NCBI GenBank assembly: GCA_945947715.1
Contig: CAMEYZ010000053.1
Coordinates: forward strand, 1 to 11,536
Source of the DNA: an uncultured Clostridia bacterium
GTDB lineage: Bacteria > Bacillota > Clostridia > Oscillospirales > Ruminococcaceae
Length of the DNA: 11,536 nucleotides
Reading direction: 5' to 3'
Under the pieces are notes generated by a model. It was given only the letters and a program-made list of their open reading frames with translations, ran no database searches and had not been told where the DNA came from. Both the position numbers and the translations under genes were made by a program. Each line of letters opens with the position of its first letter. The first letter of the stretch is position 1. Positions 1-6,699 of the stretch are shown piece by piece.

Positions 1-312
1 ATGAGTTCCCGAAACAAAGGTATGTCTCACCAGAGCGTCCTCCGCTCCCATAGCCTGTGCAAACACTGCGTCAAGAACATCTCTGCCCTTGTCGCCATAG
101 CCATAGCCAGAGCTTCCGTTCATGCAATCCTCGCTAACGCGGTTGTCTATGAAAGCTTTAAGAACCTTTTCTCCATTGAAGCGGGCTGTTCTGTCAATCT
201 CCAGAAAGCCCGACTCGCAGGCAGCCTCTGCCTTTGCCGCCAGCTTTAAAATTCTGTCCTCAATTACAAATCCGCCCTTAACAACAGGCTTCGGGTCAAA
301 AATTTCTGCCAT
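1..312 (-). CDS. Methionine gamma-lyase-family PLP protein, N-terminal part
   Basis: This is the first 104 residues of a protein that runs off the left edge of the window. The visible part contains SSGYGYGDKGRDVLDAVF (about residues 67-84) and ends in VRHTFVSGTH, which matches the N-terminus of the Met_gamma_lyase family (PF06838, often named 'aluminium resistance protein' or YnbB). That is a fold-type I PLP enzyme related to cystathionine beta/gamma lyases. The PLP-binding lysine lies outside the window, so activity cannot be judged, and the real substrate of this family is poorly known. The start is the ATG at 310-312. It lies 2 nt after the stop of the acetyltransferase gene, with an AGGA ribosome site inside the end of that gene. 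It is the last visible gene of the murD operon. Family assignment is firm; function is not. Confidence 0.85.
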   Translation of the reverse strand, partial: MAEIFDPKPVVKGGFVIEDRILKLAAKAEAACESGFLEIDRTARFNGEKVLKAFIDNRVSEDCMNGSSGYGYGDKGRDVLDAVFAQAMGAEDALVRHTFVSGTH

Positions 313-314
313 AT

Positions 315-1025
315 CTATATTCCTTTCAATGTGTAGTAGCTGCCGCTGCCCGAAATTTTATATCCGTTGTGCAGATAAAAGGGCAGCATATCATTATATG
401 CGTAAAGTCCGCCCGTTATATTGCGGGTGAACAGGAAGACTTGAATTATTTTCAGAAGCTCCCCTGCGATACCCTGTCCACGTGCATCGGGAGATACCGC
501 TATATCCGAGATATATCCCATATCGCCGTACTCGAAATCAACCGAGCCCACAGCGCAGCTTTTGTACAGAAACAGTCTGCTCACACCGTGGCGTATCCTG
601 TGAGACATATCCGCATACCATATATCCCGGTCAATTTTTCCGAAGGAGCTTTCCAGTATATCATAGACCTCGCCTAATCGGCAGTTCACAGATAGGTCCT
701 CTTCTCGATAGGAAAAGCTCTCGGTGACAGGGGCTGTCAGGAAGAATCTTTCCGTCCTTACAAAGCCCTCTATGTCAAAGTCAAATACCGCTTCAATAGT
801 GGCTATCCCTGAAAATCGGATAAAGCAGTTAAGCTCCTCATCGGGGAGAAATTCTCCGTCGAACACTCCGTTTGAGTTGTTTATGAGAATACTTCCGCTG
901 TTGCTTCGGTAAAATCTGCAAAAGTCATAGCCAAAGCCGTAAGCCTCGGCATAGGAGCGAATCTTTCCTCCGTAATAGCTGTTCGAAATCTTCAGCTCGT
1001 CAAAGCTGTATGCCCGTGTTATCAT
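315..1025 (-). CDS. GNAT-family N-acetyltransferase
   Basis: This 236-residue protein is a predicted cytoplasmic acetyl-CoA-dependent acetyltransferase. The C-terminal half carries a clear GNAT acetyl-CoA site: ISDIAVSPDARGQGIAGELL (residues 172-191, with the R-G-Q-G-I-A pyrophosphate loop), followed by NDMLPFYLHNGYK (211-223), the usual family end motif. The N-terminal ~110 residues lack an acetyl-CoA loop but follow a beta/alpha pattern (CRFYRSNSGSILINN, then an acidic 'DEELNCFIRF'), resembling the degenerate first GNAT-like half of some clostridial acetyltransferases. The acceptor substrate is unknown. The ATG at 1023-1025 overlaps the stop of the upstream M42 gene by 4 nt (ATGA), with GGAG about 5 nt upstream, so translation is probably coupled. 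The stop TAG is 2 nt before the next gene's ATG. Confidence 0.85.
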   Translation of the reverse strand: MITRAYSFDELKISNSYYGGKIRSYAEAYGFGYDFCRFYRSNSGSILINNSNGVFDGEFLPDEELNCFIRFSGIATIEAVFDFDIEGFVRTERFFLTAPVTESFSYREEDLSVNCRLGEVYDILESSFGKIDRDIWYADMSHRIRHGVSRLFLYKSCAVGSVDFEYGDMGYISDIAVSPDARGQGIAGELLKIIQVFLFTRNITGGLYAYNDMLPFYLHNGYKISGSGSYYTLKGI

Positions 1026-2056
1026 AGCTGCTCCGCACAGTGCTCAGCAAGCTTCACTGCCAGCTCACACACCGCATCAATATCAGAAAGCTTCGCAGTG
1101 CAGGAGGGCGAATGAAGATATCTGCATGGCACAGACACTGCCGCTGTGCGGATACCTCCGCGGGTGATGTGGATAGCTCCGCTGTCGTTTCCGCCTGCCA
1201 CCACAAGCTTTGTCTGGCATGGGATATTGTTTTCGTCGGCGAGCTTGTTTGCGGTATCGTACAGTTCCCTGTCGTAGATAGTGGAGCGGTCCATGTAGGA
1301 AATGACCGCACCCTTACCACAGAAGCAGCATTTCTTATCCCCTTCGGAAAGGGGTATATCCGCCGCTGTAGTCGCTTCAAGAACAATTGCAAAATCAGGG
1401 TCAACAGTAAACGCCGCAGTCCGCGAGCCTCGCAGTCCGACCTCCTCCTGAGTAACAAAGGTGAACACACAGTCATGCTCCAGAACATCATTTACTATCA
1501 TATCTAACATAATTGCACAGCCTGCGCGGTCGTCTATGGCTTTAGCGGTAACAAAGCCGTCATCGGAAACCTCATAGCCGCAGACAAAATGGGCATAGTC
1601 TCCGCGGGAAACGTTTTCCTCGGCTTCCTCCTTCGAATCCGCTCCTATGTCGATGTAGAGATCATCGAAGGAAACGGGCTTCTTTCTTTTATCCTCGGAC
1701 AGATTGTGCACCGCAACTGTGCCGATAACTCCGTCAAGTCCGTTTACGGTGACCTGACGTCCTGCGCAGACGTCCGCGTCGATGCCGCCCACCGCAGAAA
1801 AGGACAGCGTTCCGTCGGAACGGATATCGGTGATGATAAAGCCCACCTCGTCCATGTGAGCAGATATCATAACTCTGTTTTTCGCAGGCCTTCTGCCCTT
1901 TTTCACGGCGATGATGCAGCCCAATGGATTTACCGTGACACTCTCACAGCAGCCCTTTATCTTATCTAAAATATATTCTCTTACCTTACCTTCGCCGCCG
2001 CTTGCTCCGTCTATCTCGCAGAGCTCGCGGAACAGCTTTTCAAAGCCTTCGGTCAT
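1022..2056 (-). CDS. M42-family metallo-aminopeptidase (copy A)
   Basis: This is a 344-residue M42 (TET/FrvX/YsdC-type) di-metal aminopeptidase, a cytoplasmic family that trims peptides and often forms dodecamers. Visible site residues, in order: ISAHMDEVG (His67, Asp69), AIDDRAG (Asp175/176), TQEEVG (Glu204/205), IVLEATTAAD (Glu227) and RYLHSP (His315). The residue that is Asp in many characterised M42 enzymes is Glu227 here, a conservative change. AGGNDSGAIHITRGG before the last His is typical. I chose the ATG at 2054-2056: it overlaps the upstream stop as TAATG and has AAAGGAG about 10 nt upstream. A GTG at 2065 in frame would give three extra residues but sits only 1 nt from that Shine-Dalgarno site. 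Specificity (leucyl, glutamyl or other) cannot be read from sequence alone. Copy B lies directly upstream. Confidence 0.93.
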   Translation of the reverse strand: MTEGFEKLFRELCEIDGASGGEGKVREYILDKIKGCCESVTVNPLGCIIAVKKGRRPAKNRVMISAHMDEVGFIITDIRSDGTLSFSAVGGIDADVCAGRQVTVNGLDGVIGTVAVHNLSEDKRKKPVSFDDLYIDIGADSKEEAEENVSRGDYAHFVCGYEVSDDGFVTAKAIDDRAGCAIMLDMIVNDVLEHDCVFTFVTQEEVGLRGSRTAAFTVDPDFAIVLEATTAADIPLSEGDKKCCFCGKGAVISYMDRSTIYDRELYDTANKLADENNIPCQTKLVVAGGNDSGAIHITRGGIRTAAVSVPCRYLHSPSCTAKLSDIDAVCELAVKLAEHCAEQL

Positions 2057-3069
2057 TATCGGCACACTCCTTTCAGATAGGTGGAAATAAGCTTTCCTGT
2101 ACCTATAACGTCGCTAAGGTCAATTATCTCGGCGGGAGTGTGCATGTATTTCAACGGTATGGAGAGAGTAACTCCCCTTGCACCGCTGCCACTCACGGTA
2201 TATCTGTCAGCGTTGGTGACGGTGGTGCCGCCCATTACTTCAAGCTGATAAGGGATATTTTCTGCTTTTGCGATGTTAACAAGCTCACGGGACAGCTCCC
2301 CGTCAAGAGTGGGTGCAAAGCCTATCATGCAGCCCTTTCCAAGCCTGCCACATTTTTCAGGCTTTTCTCCCGAGGAATATGCAAAGCTCACGTCCACGGC
2401 TATGGCGATATCCGCAGCCTCTTCAAAGGCGCATACAGCAGCGCCTCGCTCGCCGACCTCCTCCTGAGCAGAGAAAACCACCGCAAGACTGCACTTAAGT
2501 GCTGAAATATCGGTGATGCTCAGCGCATACATTATAGCAGCGATGCCGCTTCTGTCGTCCAGTGCGCCGCCTGTTATCCTTGTACCCAGCAGCATTTTCG
2601 GAGGTGCATCAAAGGTGACGGTATCTCCTGCCGATATCATTTCCTTTGCCTGTGCTTCTGACAGTCCCGTGTCGATATATATCTGCGAAATCTCAGGAAC
2701 CTCCTTTTTGCTCCTAAGATGTGGAGGTATGGAGCAGATAACGCCCTTCACGTCCTTTTTCCCGTGGATAATGACCTTCTGCGCCGATAAGATGCGCATA
2801 TCTATGCCGCCCAGATTATGCACCTTAAGAAAGCCGTCCTCGCAGACTGAGGTGACTATAAAGCCTATCTGGTCGGTGTGAGCGTCCAGCACTATTTTGG
2901 GCGCGTTCTCATCAGCACAGCCCATTTGAGCAATAACGCTGCCGTTTTTTATTCTAACATTGTCCGTATATGTGCGAAGCTTTTCCGCCAATATTTCGGC
3001 CACGGAGCCCTCATGTCCCGAAGCGCCCTGTGTGCGGGAAAGCTCGAAAATTGTTTCTGTCAGATCCAT
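2056..3069 (-). CDS. M42-family metallo-aminopeptidase (copy B)
   Basis: This is a second, divergent M42 peptidase of 337 residues. Its site residues are LDAHTDQIG (His64, Asp66), ALDDRSG (Asp171/172), AQEEVG (Glu203/204), IAVDVSFAY (Asp226) and KYMHTP (His310). It therefore keeps the canonical Asp where copy A has Glu. The loop before the last His (MGGTTVTNADRYTVSGSG) differs strongly from the GGNDSGAIH form in copy A, so the two copies may cleave different peptides (inference). The start is a choice between ATG at 3078 and ATG at 3069. The AAGGA site overlaps the murD stop and is 1 nt from the first ATG but about 10 nt from the second, so I prefer 3069; the other start adds only Met-Val-Arg. 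The stop overlaps copy A's start by 1 nt. It follows murD by about 14 nt. Confidence 0.92.
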   Translation of the reverse strand: MDLTETIFELSRTQGASGHEGSVAEILAEKLRTYTDNVRIKNGSVIAQMGCADENAPKIVLDAHTDQIGFIVTSVCEDGFLKVHNLGGIDMRILSAQKVIIHGKKDVKGVICSIPPHLRSKKEVPEISQIYIDTGLSEAQAKEMISAGDTVTFDAPPKMLLGTRITGGALDDRSGIAAIMYALSITDISALKCSLAVVFSAQEEVGERGAAVCAFEEAADIAIAVDVSFAYSSGEKPEKCGRLGKGCMIGFAPTLDGELSRELVNIAKAENIPYQLEVMGGTTVTNADRYTVSGSGARGVTLSIPLKYMHTPAEIIDLSDVIGTGKLISTYLKGVCR

Positions 3070-3083
3070 TCTAACCATTTCCT

Positions 3084-4472
3084 TTATAAGCTGTTTACAA
3101 TTGATTTATAATGCCTGCCTCGTTCCTCGAAGTTTTTGTACCTATCGAAGCTGGCGCTGGCGGGAGAAAGGGTAACTATATCACCGCTGACTGCGTTTTC
3201 CCGTGCAGCCTTCACAGCCTCCTCCATGGAAGCTGCTCTGATTATGCGGCAGTTATCCTCGGAGTAGCCCTCGTAAGCCCTGACCGCCGCTTCTATCTTA
3301 TCAGCGGTATCTCCGCAGAGGATAAGCAGCTTCACCTTTTCGTTCATAGGCTTTGCAAGGAGACTGTAATCCAGCTGCTTATCCGAGCCACCTGCAATGA
3401 CGATGAGCCTTTGTTCGAAGGCGTTAAGACCTGCAGTGACCGCAACAGGACTGGTTGCGATGCTGTCGTTATAATATTTTACCCCATCAACGGTACGGAC
3501 ATACTCTATCCTGTGCTCAACGCCGCCGAAATTTTCTGCAGTTTCGAGCATCACCTCTGGAGATACCTCGCCGTACAGCAAAGCACATGCAGCAAGATAA
3601 TTTTCCACGTTGTGCATACCGGGTATTTTTATTTTATCCTTGTGGAAGAGACGTTCAGTATGTTCCCCGTTCGCATAACAGAGATACCCTTCCCTGTCAA
3701 GGTATGTTCCTCTTTCGGGGATATCCCGCAGACTAAACATCAGCAGCTTTCCGCGCACATCTTCCGACAGCTTTTCTGTCTCGGCGTTGTCCATGTTGAG
3801 GACAGTTTTCGAGAATGCATTCTGGTGGAGAATAAGATTTTTCTTTGCGCCGATGTACTCCTCCATGCCACTATGAACATTAAGATGATCAGGGTAGATG
3901 TTGGTAATAAGCGCATAGTCAGGAGATTTTCTCATGCTGATGAGCTGGAAGCTGGAAAGCTCCACCACAGCCACGTCATCAGGCTTGATATCCTCAACAA
4001 TAGGAAGCAGTGCTCTTCCGATATTTCCGCCCTTGTGGACGGTCCTTCCGCTTCTTGAAAGCATTTCAGAAATGACCGTAGTAGTGGTAGTCTTTCCGTC
4101 GGTGCCTGTGATGCCGATTATCTTACAGGGGCACAGGTCGAAAAAGACCTCCATTTCGGACGTAACAGCGATGCCCATTCTTCTCGCTCTGTCCAGAGCG
4201 GGGCTTAAAAAGTACATTCCTGGAGTACGGAACAAGATATCGCAGTCATAAATCCCGTCCAGATAATTCTCCCCCAGCGAGAATTTACAGCCTGCCGCCG
4301 AAAGCTCGCCGTACACATCGCCAAGCTGTTCGGGAGTCTTTTTGTCGCAGAGAGTAACGTTCAGACCCTTTTTCAGAAAAAGCTTAATGAGATCGCAGTG
4401 GCTGACTCCCACGCCGATAAACGCTATCTTCTTATCCTTTATATCATTATAAAACCGTTCTGCCTTAGTCAT
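3084..4472 (-). CDS. murD: UDP-N-acetylmuramoyl-L-alanine--D-glutamate ligase MurD
   Basis: MurD adds D-glutamate to UDP-MurNAc-L-Ala with ATP in the cytoplasmic stage of peptidoglycan synthesis. The 462-residue length fits the family. Visible features are an N-terminal Rossmann-like UDP domain (FIGVGVSHCD, 18-27), the ATP P-loop GITGTDGKTTTTT (120-132), NIGRALL (150-156), VVELSSFQL (169-177), NIYPDHLNVH (191-200), the GAKKN region that should carry the carbamylated lysine (208-212), HNVENYLAA (287-295), EHR (319-321), NDSIATSP (335-342), IAGGSDK (359-365) and LSPASASFD (435-443). All three Mur ligase domains are present and intact. The start is the ATG at 4470-4472, because the strong GGAGG site lies 7 nt before it. 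An in-frame ATG at 4490 sits upstream of that site and would place it inside the coding region. It heads the five-gene operon and is divergent from a flippase gene. Confidence 0.97.
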   Translation of the reverse strand: MTKAERFYNDIKDKKIAFIGVGVSHCDLIKLFLKKGLNVTLCDKKTPEQLGDVYGELSAAGCKFSLGENYLDGIYDCDILFRTPGMYFLSPALDRARRMGIAVTSEMEVFFDLCPCKIIGITGTDGKTTTTTVISEMLSRSGRTVHKGGNIGRALLPIVEDIKPDDVAVVELSSFQLISMRKSPDYALITNIYPDHLNVHSGMEEYIGAKKNLILHQNAFSKTVLNMDNAETEKLSEDVRGKLLMFSLRDIPERGTYLDREGYLCYANGEHTERLFHKDKIKIPGMHNVENYLAACALLYGEVSPEVMLETAENFGGVEHRIEYVRTVDGVKYYNDSIATSPVAVTAGLNAFEQRLIVIAGGSDKQLDYSLLAKPMNEKVKLLILCGDTADKIEAAVRAYEGYSEDNCRIIRAASMEEAVKAARENAVSGDIVTLSPASASFDRYKNFEERGRHYKSIVNSL

Positions 4473-4484
4473 GGCAGTACCTCC
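4473..4484 (-). promoter_or_regulatory. Ribosome binding site that fixes the murD start
   Basis: On the minus strand the sequence between the ATG at 4490 and the ATG at 4472 reads ACGGAGGTACTGCC. GGAGG ends 7 nt before the inner ATG, which is ideal spacing, and it lies downstream of the outer ATG. The inner ATG is therefore the likely start. Confidence 0.8.
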
Positions 4485-4520
4485 GTTCATATATCTGTAA
4501 TTTTAACATTATCCCATACA

Positions 4521-4532
4521 TATAATATTATA
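4521..4532. promoter_or_regulatory. Palindromic -10 box in the divergent murD/flippase region
   Basis: TATAATATTATA at 4521-4532 is a perfect 12-bp palindrome, so TATAAT can be read on both strands. The minus copy belongs to the murD promoter. The plus copy could start transcription toward the flippase gene, but I see no convincing -35 upstream of it (best spacing gives TAATTT). The plus-strand use is inference. Confidence 0.4.
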
Positions 4533-4555
4533 TAACATTTTCTCCAAAATAGCAA
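4527..4555 (-). promoter_or_regulatory. Sigma-A-type promoter of the murD operon
   Basis: The minus strand shows TTGCTA (4550-4555), a 17-nt spacer, then TATAAT (4527-4532). The predicted start is near 4520, giving a leader of roughly 48 nt before murD. The -10 matches the consensus perfectly and the -35 matches at four of six positions. No other promoter is evident within the operon, whose genes abut or overlap. Confidence 0.8.
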
Positions 4556-4573
4556 CCCCGTAAAACGCAAAAC

Positions 4574-4590
4574 AACAATAGTTTATTGTT
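4574..4590. repeat. Small AT-rich inverted repeat
   Basis: AACAATA, a 3-nt loop GTT, then TATTGTT form a perfect 7-bp inverted repeat between the murD promoter and the flippase leader hairpin. It lies about 20 bp upstream of the murD -35, so it could be an operator or simply AT-rich sequence. Its role is unknown. Confidence 0.35.
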
Positions 4591-4612
4591 AAATTTTTGT
4601 ATAAAAATACAA

Positions 4613-4664
4613 GAACAGCCCACCGGACAGCTTTGGCAGACTATCATCGAAGCGGGCTGTTCGG
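4613..4664 (+). promoter_or_regulatory. Leader inverted repeat upstream of the flippase gene
   Basis: GAACAGCCC (4613-4621) pairs perfectly with GGGCTGTTC (4654-4662) across a 32-nt loop. CCGGACAGC (4623-4631) can instead pair with GCTGTTCGG (4656-4664), with one G-U pair. The two pairings share the same 3' arm, so only one can form at a time. The 3' arm ends right before the AAAAGG ribosome site (about 4665-4670). There is no following T tract, so it does not look like a terminator. A role in control of flippase translation is inference. Confidence 0.5.
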
Positions 4665-4678
4665 AAAAGGCGGTAAAT

Positions 4679-6205
4679 ATGAACAAAACGATAAGCTCCG
4701 ACAGATACGACGCCGTGACCCGCGATACAGTGCTGCTGACTGTATTGTCGCTGATACTCCAGGCACTGGGGATATTTTTCAACATGCGGCTCTCGGAAAC
4801 GGCTGGCACTGCTGCAGTGGGCGTCATGTCGCTAATTTTTTCCTTTTTCAACTGTATAATGGTCCTTGCCAACGGCAATATCTTCGTAAGTACAAGCCGT
4901 TTCATATCGGAGGAGACCGAGGGCTGCGGCGATATACGGCGGGTCATGCGTTACAGTCTAACCTTTTCCGCGCTGCTTTCCGGGACCTTTGCAGCGATAT
5001 CCTATCTGCTGTCGGACATCATAGCGGTCGATATCCTGAAATATCCTGACCTTGGAAAAGCAGTGCGGATACTGTCCTTTTCGCTTATCCCCGCAGCAGC
5101 AGGGTCTTGTATCAAGGGCTATTTCCACGGGCTGCGAAGGATAAAGGTCCCCATGTGGGGAGACTGTGCCGAATTCATCTTCAAATGGCTGTGCATGGGA
5201 ACGCTGCTGATGCTTTTCCCGAGGCTGAATTTCTACGTGATAACCGCATCGGCTGTCTGTGCAGGAGAGATATTCAGCTTTTTCCTGTACGTTTTCAGAT
5301 ACGCTTCCAGCATGAAAAGGGACTGCTTTTCCGCAGCGGGAAAGCCTGTCATGGCGAGCGGGAGAATGTACATGAAGATGAACCTGCCCATAGTGCTGAG
5401 CGGCTATGTACAGATGATAATGTCCGCCGCCAATGAAGCGATAGTACCAGCAGCGCTGCTGAAGTACAGTTCCTCGTCGGACACAGCGCTGTCCCAGTAC
5501 GGCATGTTTGAAGCAATGATAATCCCCGCGGTATTCTTCCCGTCAGCAGCAATGGCGAGCATGTCCAACATAATGATACCCGAAGCCGCCGCCGCAATGA
5601 AGTCGGGCGGGAGCCGTCCCCGCGAGCTTGTGCATAACAGCTTTAAAAAAGCGTTTTCCTATTCATTTTTCATAGCGGGACTATTTCTGGTATTCGGCGA
5701 GAAAGCAGGAAATATCATCTGTCCTTCTGACGGACTGGTGGGACAGTCGCTGAAAATACTCGCCCCAGTCATACCCTTCATCTACCTTGAAATAATCCTG
5801 GAAGGCCTGTTAAAGGGCATGGGCAGGCAGAATTTCTGCACAGTCAATTCCCTTGCGGAATACATTATCCGCATAAGCTGCGTGATAATTTTCGTGGGGA
5901 TATACGGCTTTTACGGAGTGATAATATCCTACTATGCCAGCAATTGCGTCAGCAATATAGTGCGGATATTCGTGGTATGCAGAACAGCTCATGCTCCCTT
6001 CAGGCTTTGGGACTACATATTACGCCCACTGATAGTATCGGGAATATGCTGTGGCTGCGGCGTAATAATAGGGAAAATGCTCCCCGAAACAGAGAGCATA
6101 GCTGCCCTGTCTCTGCAGATAGTCACTTCGGCGTTTGTGTACTATCTGCTGATATCAAATAACAGTTTTGCAAAAGAAAGACGCCTTCGGACAGATACTC
6201 CATAA
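4679..6205 (+). CDS. MOP-superfamily membrane flippase (SpoVB/MurJ-like)
   Basis: This 508-residue integral membrane protein belongs to the multidrug/oligosaccharidyl-lipid/polysaccharide exporter superfamily, whose members move lipid-linked saccharides or lipid II across the membrane. About 13-14 hydrophobic segments span its length, for example VLLTVLSLILQALGIFF near the N-terminus and IAALSLQIVTSAFVYYLL near the C-terminus. Family-like features include LPIVLSGYVQMIMSAANEAIVP, a proline-rich IIPAVFFPSAAMASM helix and APVIPFIYLEIILEGLLKGMG, which resemble SpoVB-type proteins. The start is the ATG at 4679-4681 with AAAAGGCGG just upstream. An in-frame TTG at 4586 would add 31 polar residues encoded by the leader hairpin and is rejected. 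It is transcribed away from murD and convergent with rplL. The exact cargo cannot be told from sequence; lipid II or another cell-envelope precursor is the best guess given the murD neighbour. Confidence 0.82.
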   Translation: MNKTISSDRYDAVTRDTVLLTVLSLILQALGIFFNMRLSETAGTAAVGVMSLIFSFFNCIMVLANGNIFVSTSRFISEETEGCGDIRRVMRYSLTFSALLSGTFAAISYLLSDIIAVDILKYPDLGKAVRILSFSLIPAAAGSCIKGYFHGLRRIKVPMWGDCAEFIFKWLCMGTLLMLFPRLNFYVITASAVCAGEIFSFFLYVFRYASSMKRDCFSAAGKPVMASGRMYMKMNLPIVLSGYVQMIMSAANEAIVPAALLKYSSSSDTALSQYGMFEAMIIPAVFFPSAAMASMSNIMIPEAAAAMKSGGSRPRELVHNSFKKAFSYSFFIAGLFLVFGEKAGNIICPSDGLVGQSLKILAPVIPFIYLEIILEGLLKGMGRQNFCTVNSLAEYIIRISCVIIFVGIYGFYGVIISYYASNCVSNIVRIFVVCRTAHAPFRLWDYILRPLIVSGICCGCGVIIGKMLPETESIAALSLQIVTSAFVYYLLISNNSFAKERRLRTDTP

Positions 6206-6211
6206 AATCAA

Positions 6212-6252
6212 ACGGACTGCCACGGAAAACCGTGACAGTCCGTAAATCTTTT
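6212..6252. terminator. Bidirectional terminator between flippase gene and rplL
   Basis: ACGGACTG-c-CACGG, loop AAAA, CCGTG-a-CAGTCCGT (6212-6243) forms a 13-bp stem with one internal mismatch. The plus strand follows with TCTTTTT (6247-6253). The minus strand follows with TTTGATTTTAT. It can end both converging transcripts. Confidence 0.85.
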
Positions 6253-6274
6253 TAAGTAAACTAAATTACTTAAG
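6251..6274 (-). repeat. AT-rich inverted repeat over the rplL stop codon
   Basis: TTAAGTAA (6252-6259), a 6-nt loop, and TTACTTAA (6266-6273) form a perfect 8-bp inverted repeat, extended by one U-G pair. The minus-strand stem includes the rplL stop codon (6266-6268) and sits immediately before the stronger terminator. It may be an accessory terminator or a 3'-end stabiliser. Confidence 0.5.
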
Positions 6275-6637
6275 CTCGATTGTAGCGCCAGCAGCCTCGA
6301 GCTTAGCCTTGAGCTCTTCAGCCTCAGCCTTGGGAGCGCCTTCCTTGAGAGCCTTAGGAGCAGACTCAACGAGCTCCTTAGCTTCCTTAAGGGAAAGACC
6401 GCAAGCGTCCTTAACAGCCTTGATAACGTCCATCTTCTTCTCACCGAAGGAAGCGAGAACAACGTCGAACTCAGTCTTCTCAGCCTCTGCGGGAGCAGCA
6501 GCGCCTGCGCCGCCTGCAACAGCGATAGCTGCTGTTACGCCGAATTCCTCCTGGATAGCGTCAACGAGCTCGGAAAGCTCAAGAACAGAGAGGGTCTTGA
6601 TTTCTTCAATCATATTTGTGATCTTTTCAGATGCCAT
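6266..6637 (-). CDS. rplL: 50S ribosomal protein L7/L12
   Basis: L7/L12 forms the flexible stalk dimers that bind L10 and recruit translational GTPases (EF-Tu, EF-G, IF2). The 123-residue length is typical. The parts are an N-terminal dimerisation helix pair (1-33, with LELSELVDAIQEEFGV), an Ala/Gly/Pro-rich hinge (35-53) and a conserved C-terminal GTPase-contact domain with EFDVVLASFGEKKMDVIKAVK (56-75) and GLSLKEAKELVESAP (80-94). The start ATG at 6635-6637 follows AAAGGAG by about 9 nt. It lies 62 nt downstream of rplJ in the same transcript and shares its leader control. No rpoB follows: the next gene downstream is a convergent flippase. Confidence 0.98.
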   Translation of the reverse strand: MASEKITNMIEEIKTLSVLELSELVDAIQEEFGVTAAIAVAGGAGAAAPAEAEKTEFDVVLASFGEKKMDVIKAVKDACGLSLKEAKELVESAPKALKEGAPKAEAEELKAKLEAAGATIELK

Positions 6638-6699
6638 GATAATAATCTCCTTTATAAAATATTTTAGTTTTTCATGCTGCTATGCGGCGAAAGCCGAAA

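Noticed and set aside
3111..4058. 315-codon open frame on the plus strand
   Set aside because: It lies fully inside murD on the other strand, has no ribosome site and no recognisable domain. The murD reading explains the sequence.
4586..4678. Upstream TTG start for the flippase (31 extra residues)
   Set aside because: The added residues are encoded by the leader inverted repeat, have no family resemblance, and the TTG lacks a ribosome site. The ATG at 4679 has one.
4528..4947. 139-codon open frame on the minus strand across the divergent region
   Set aside because: It overlaps the start of the flippase gene and the murD promoter and shows no conserved features.
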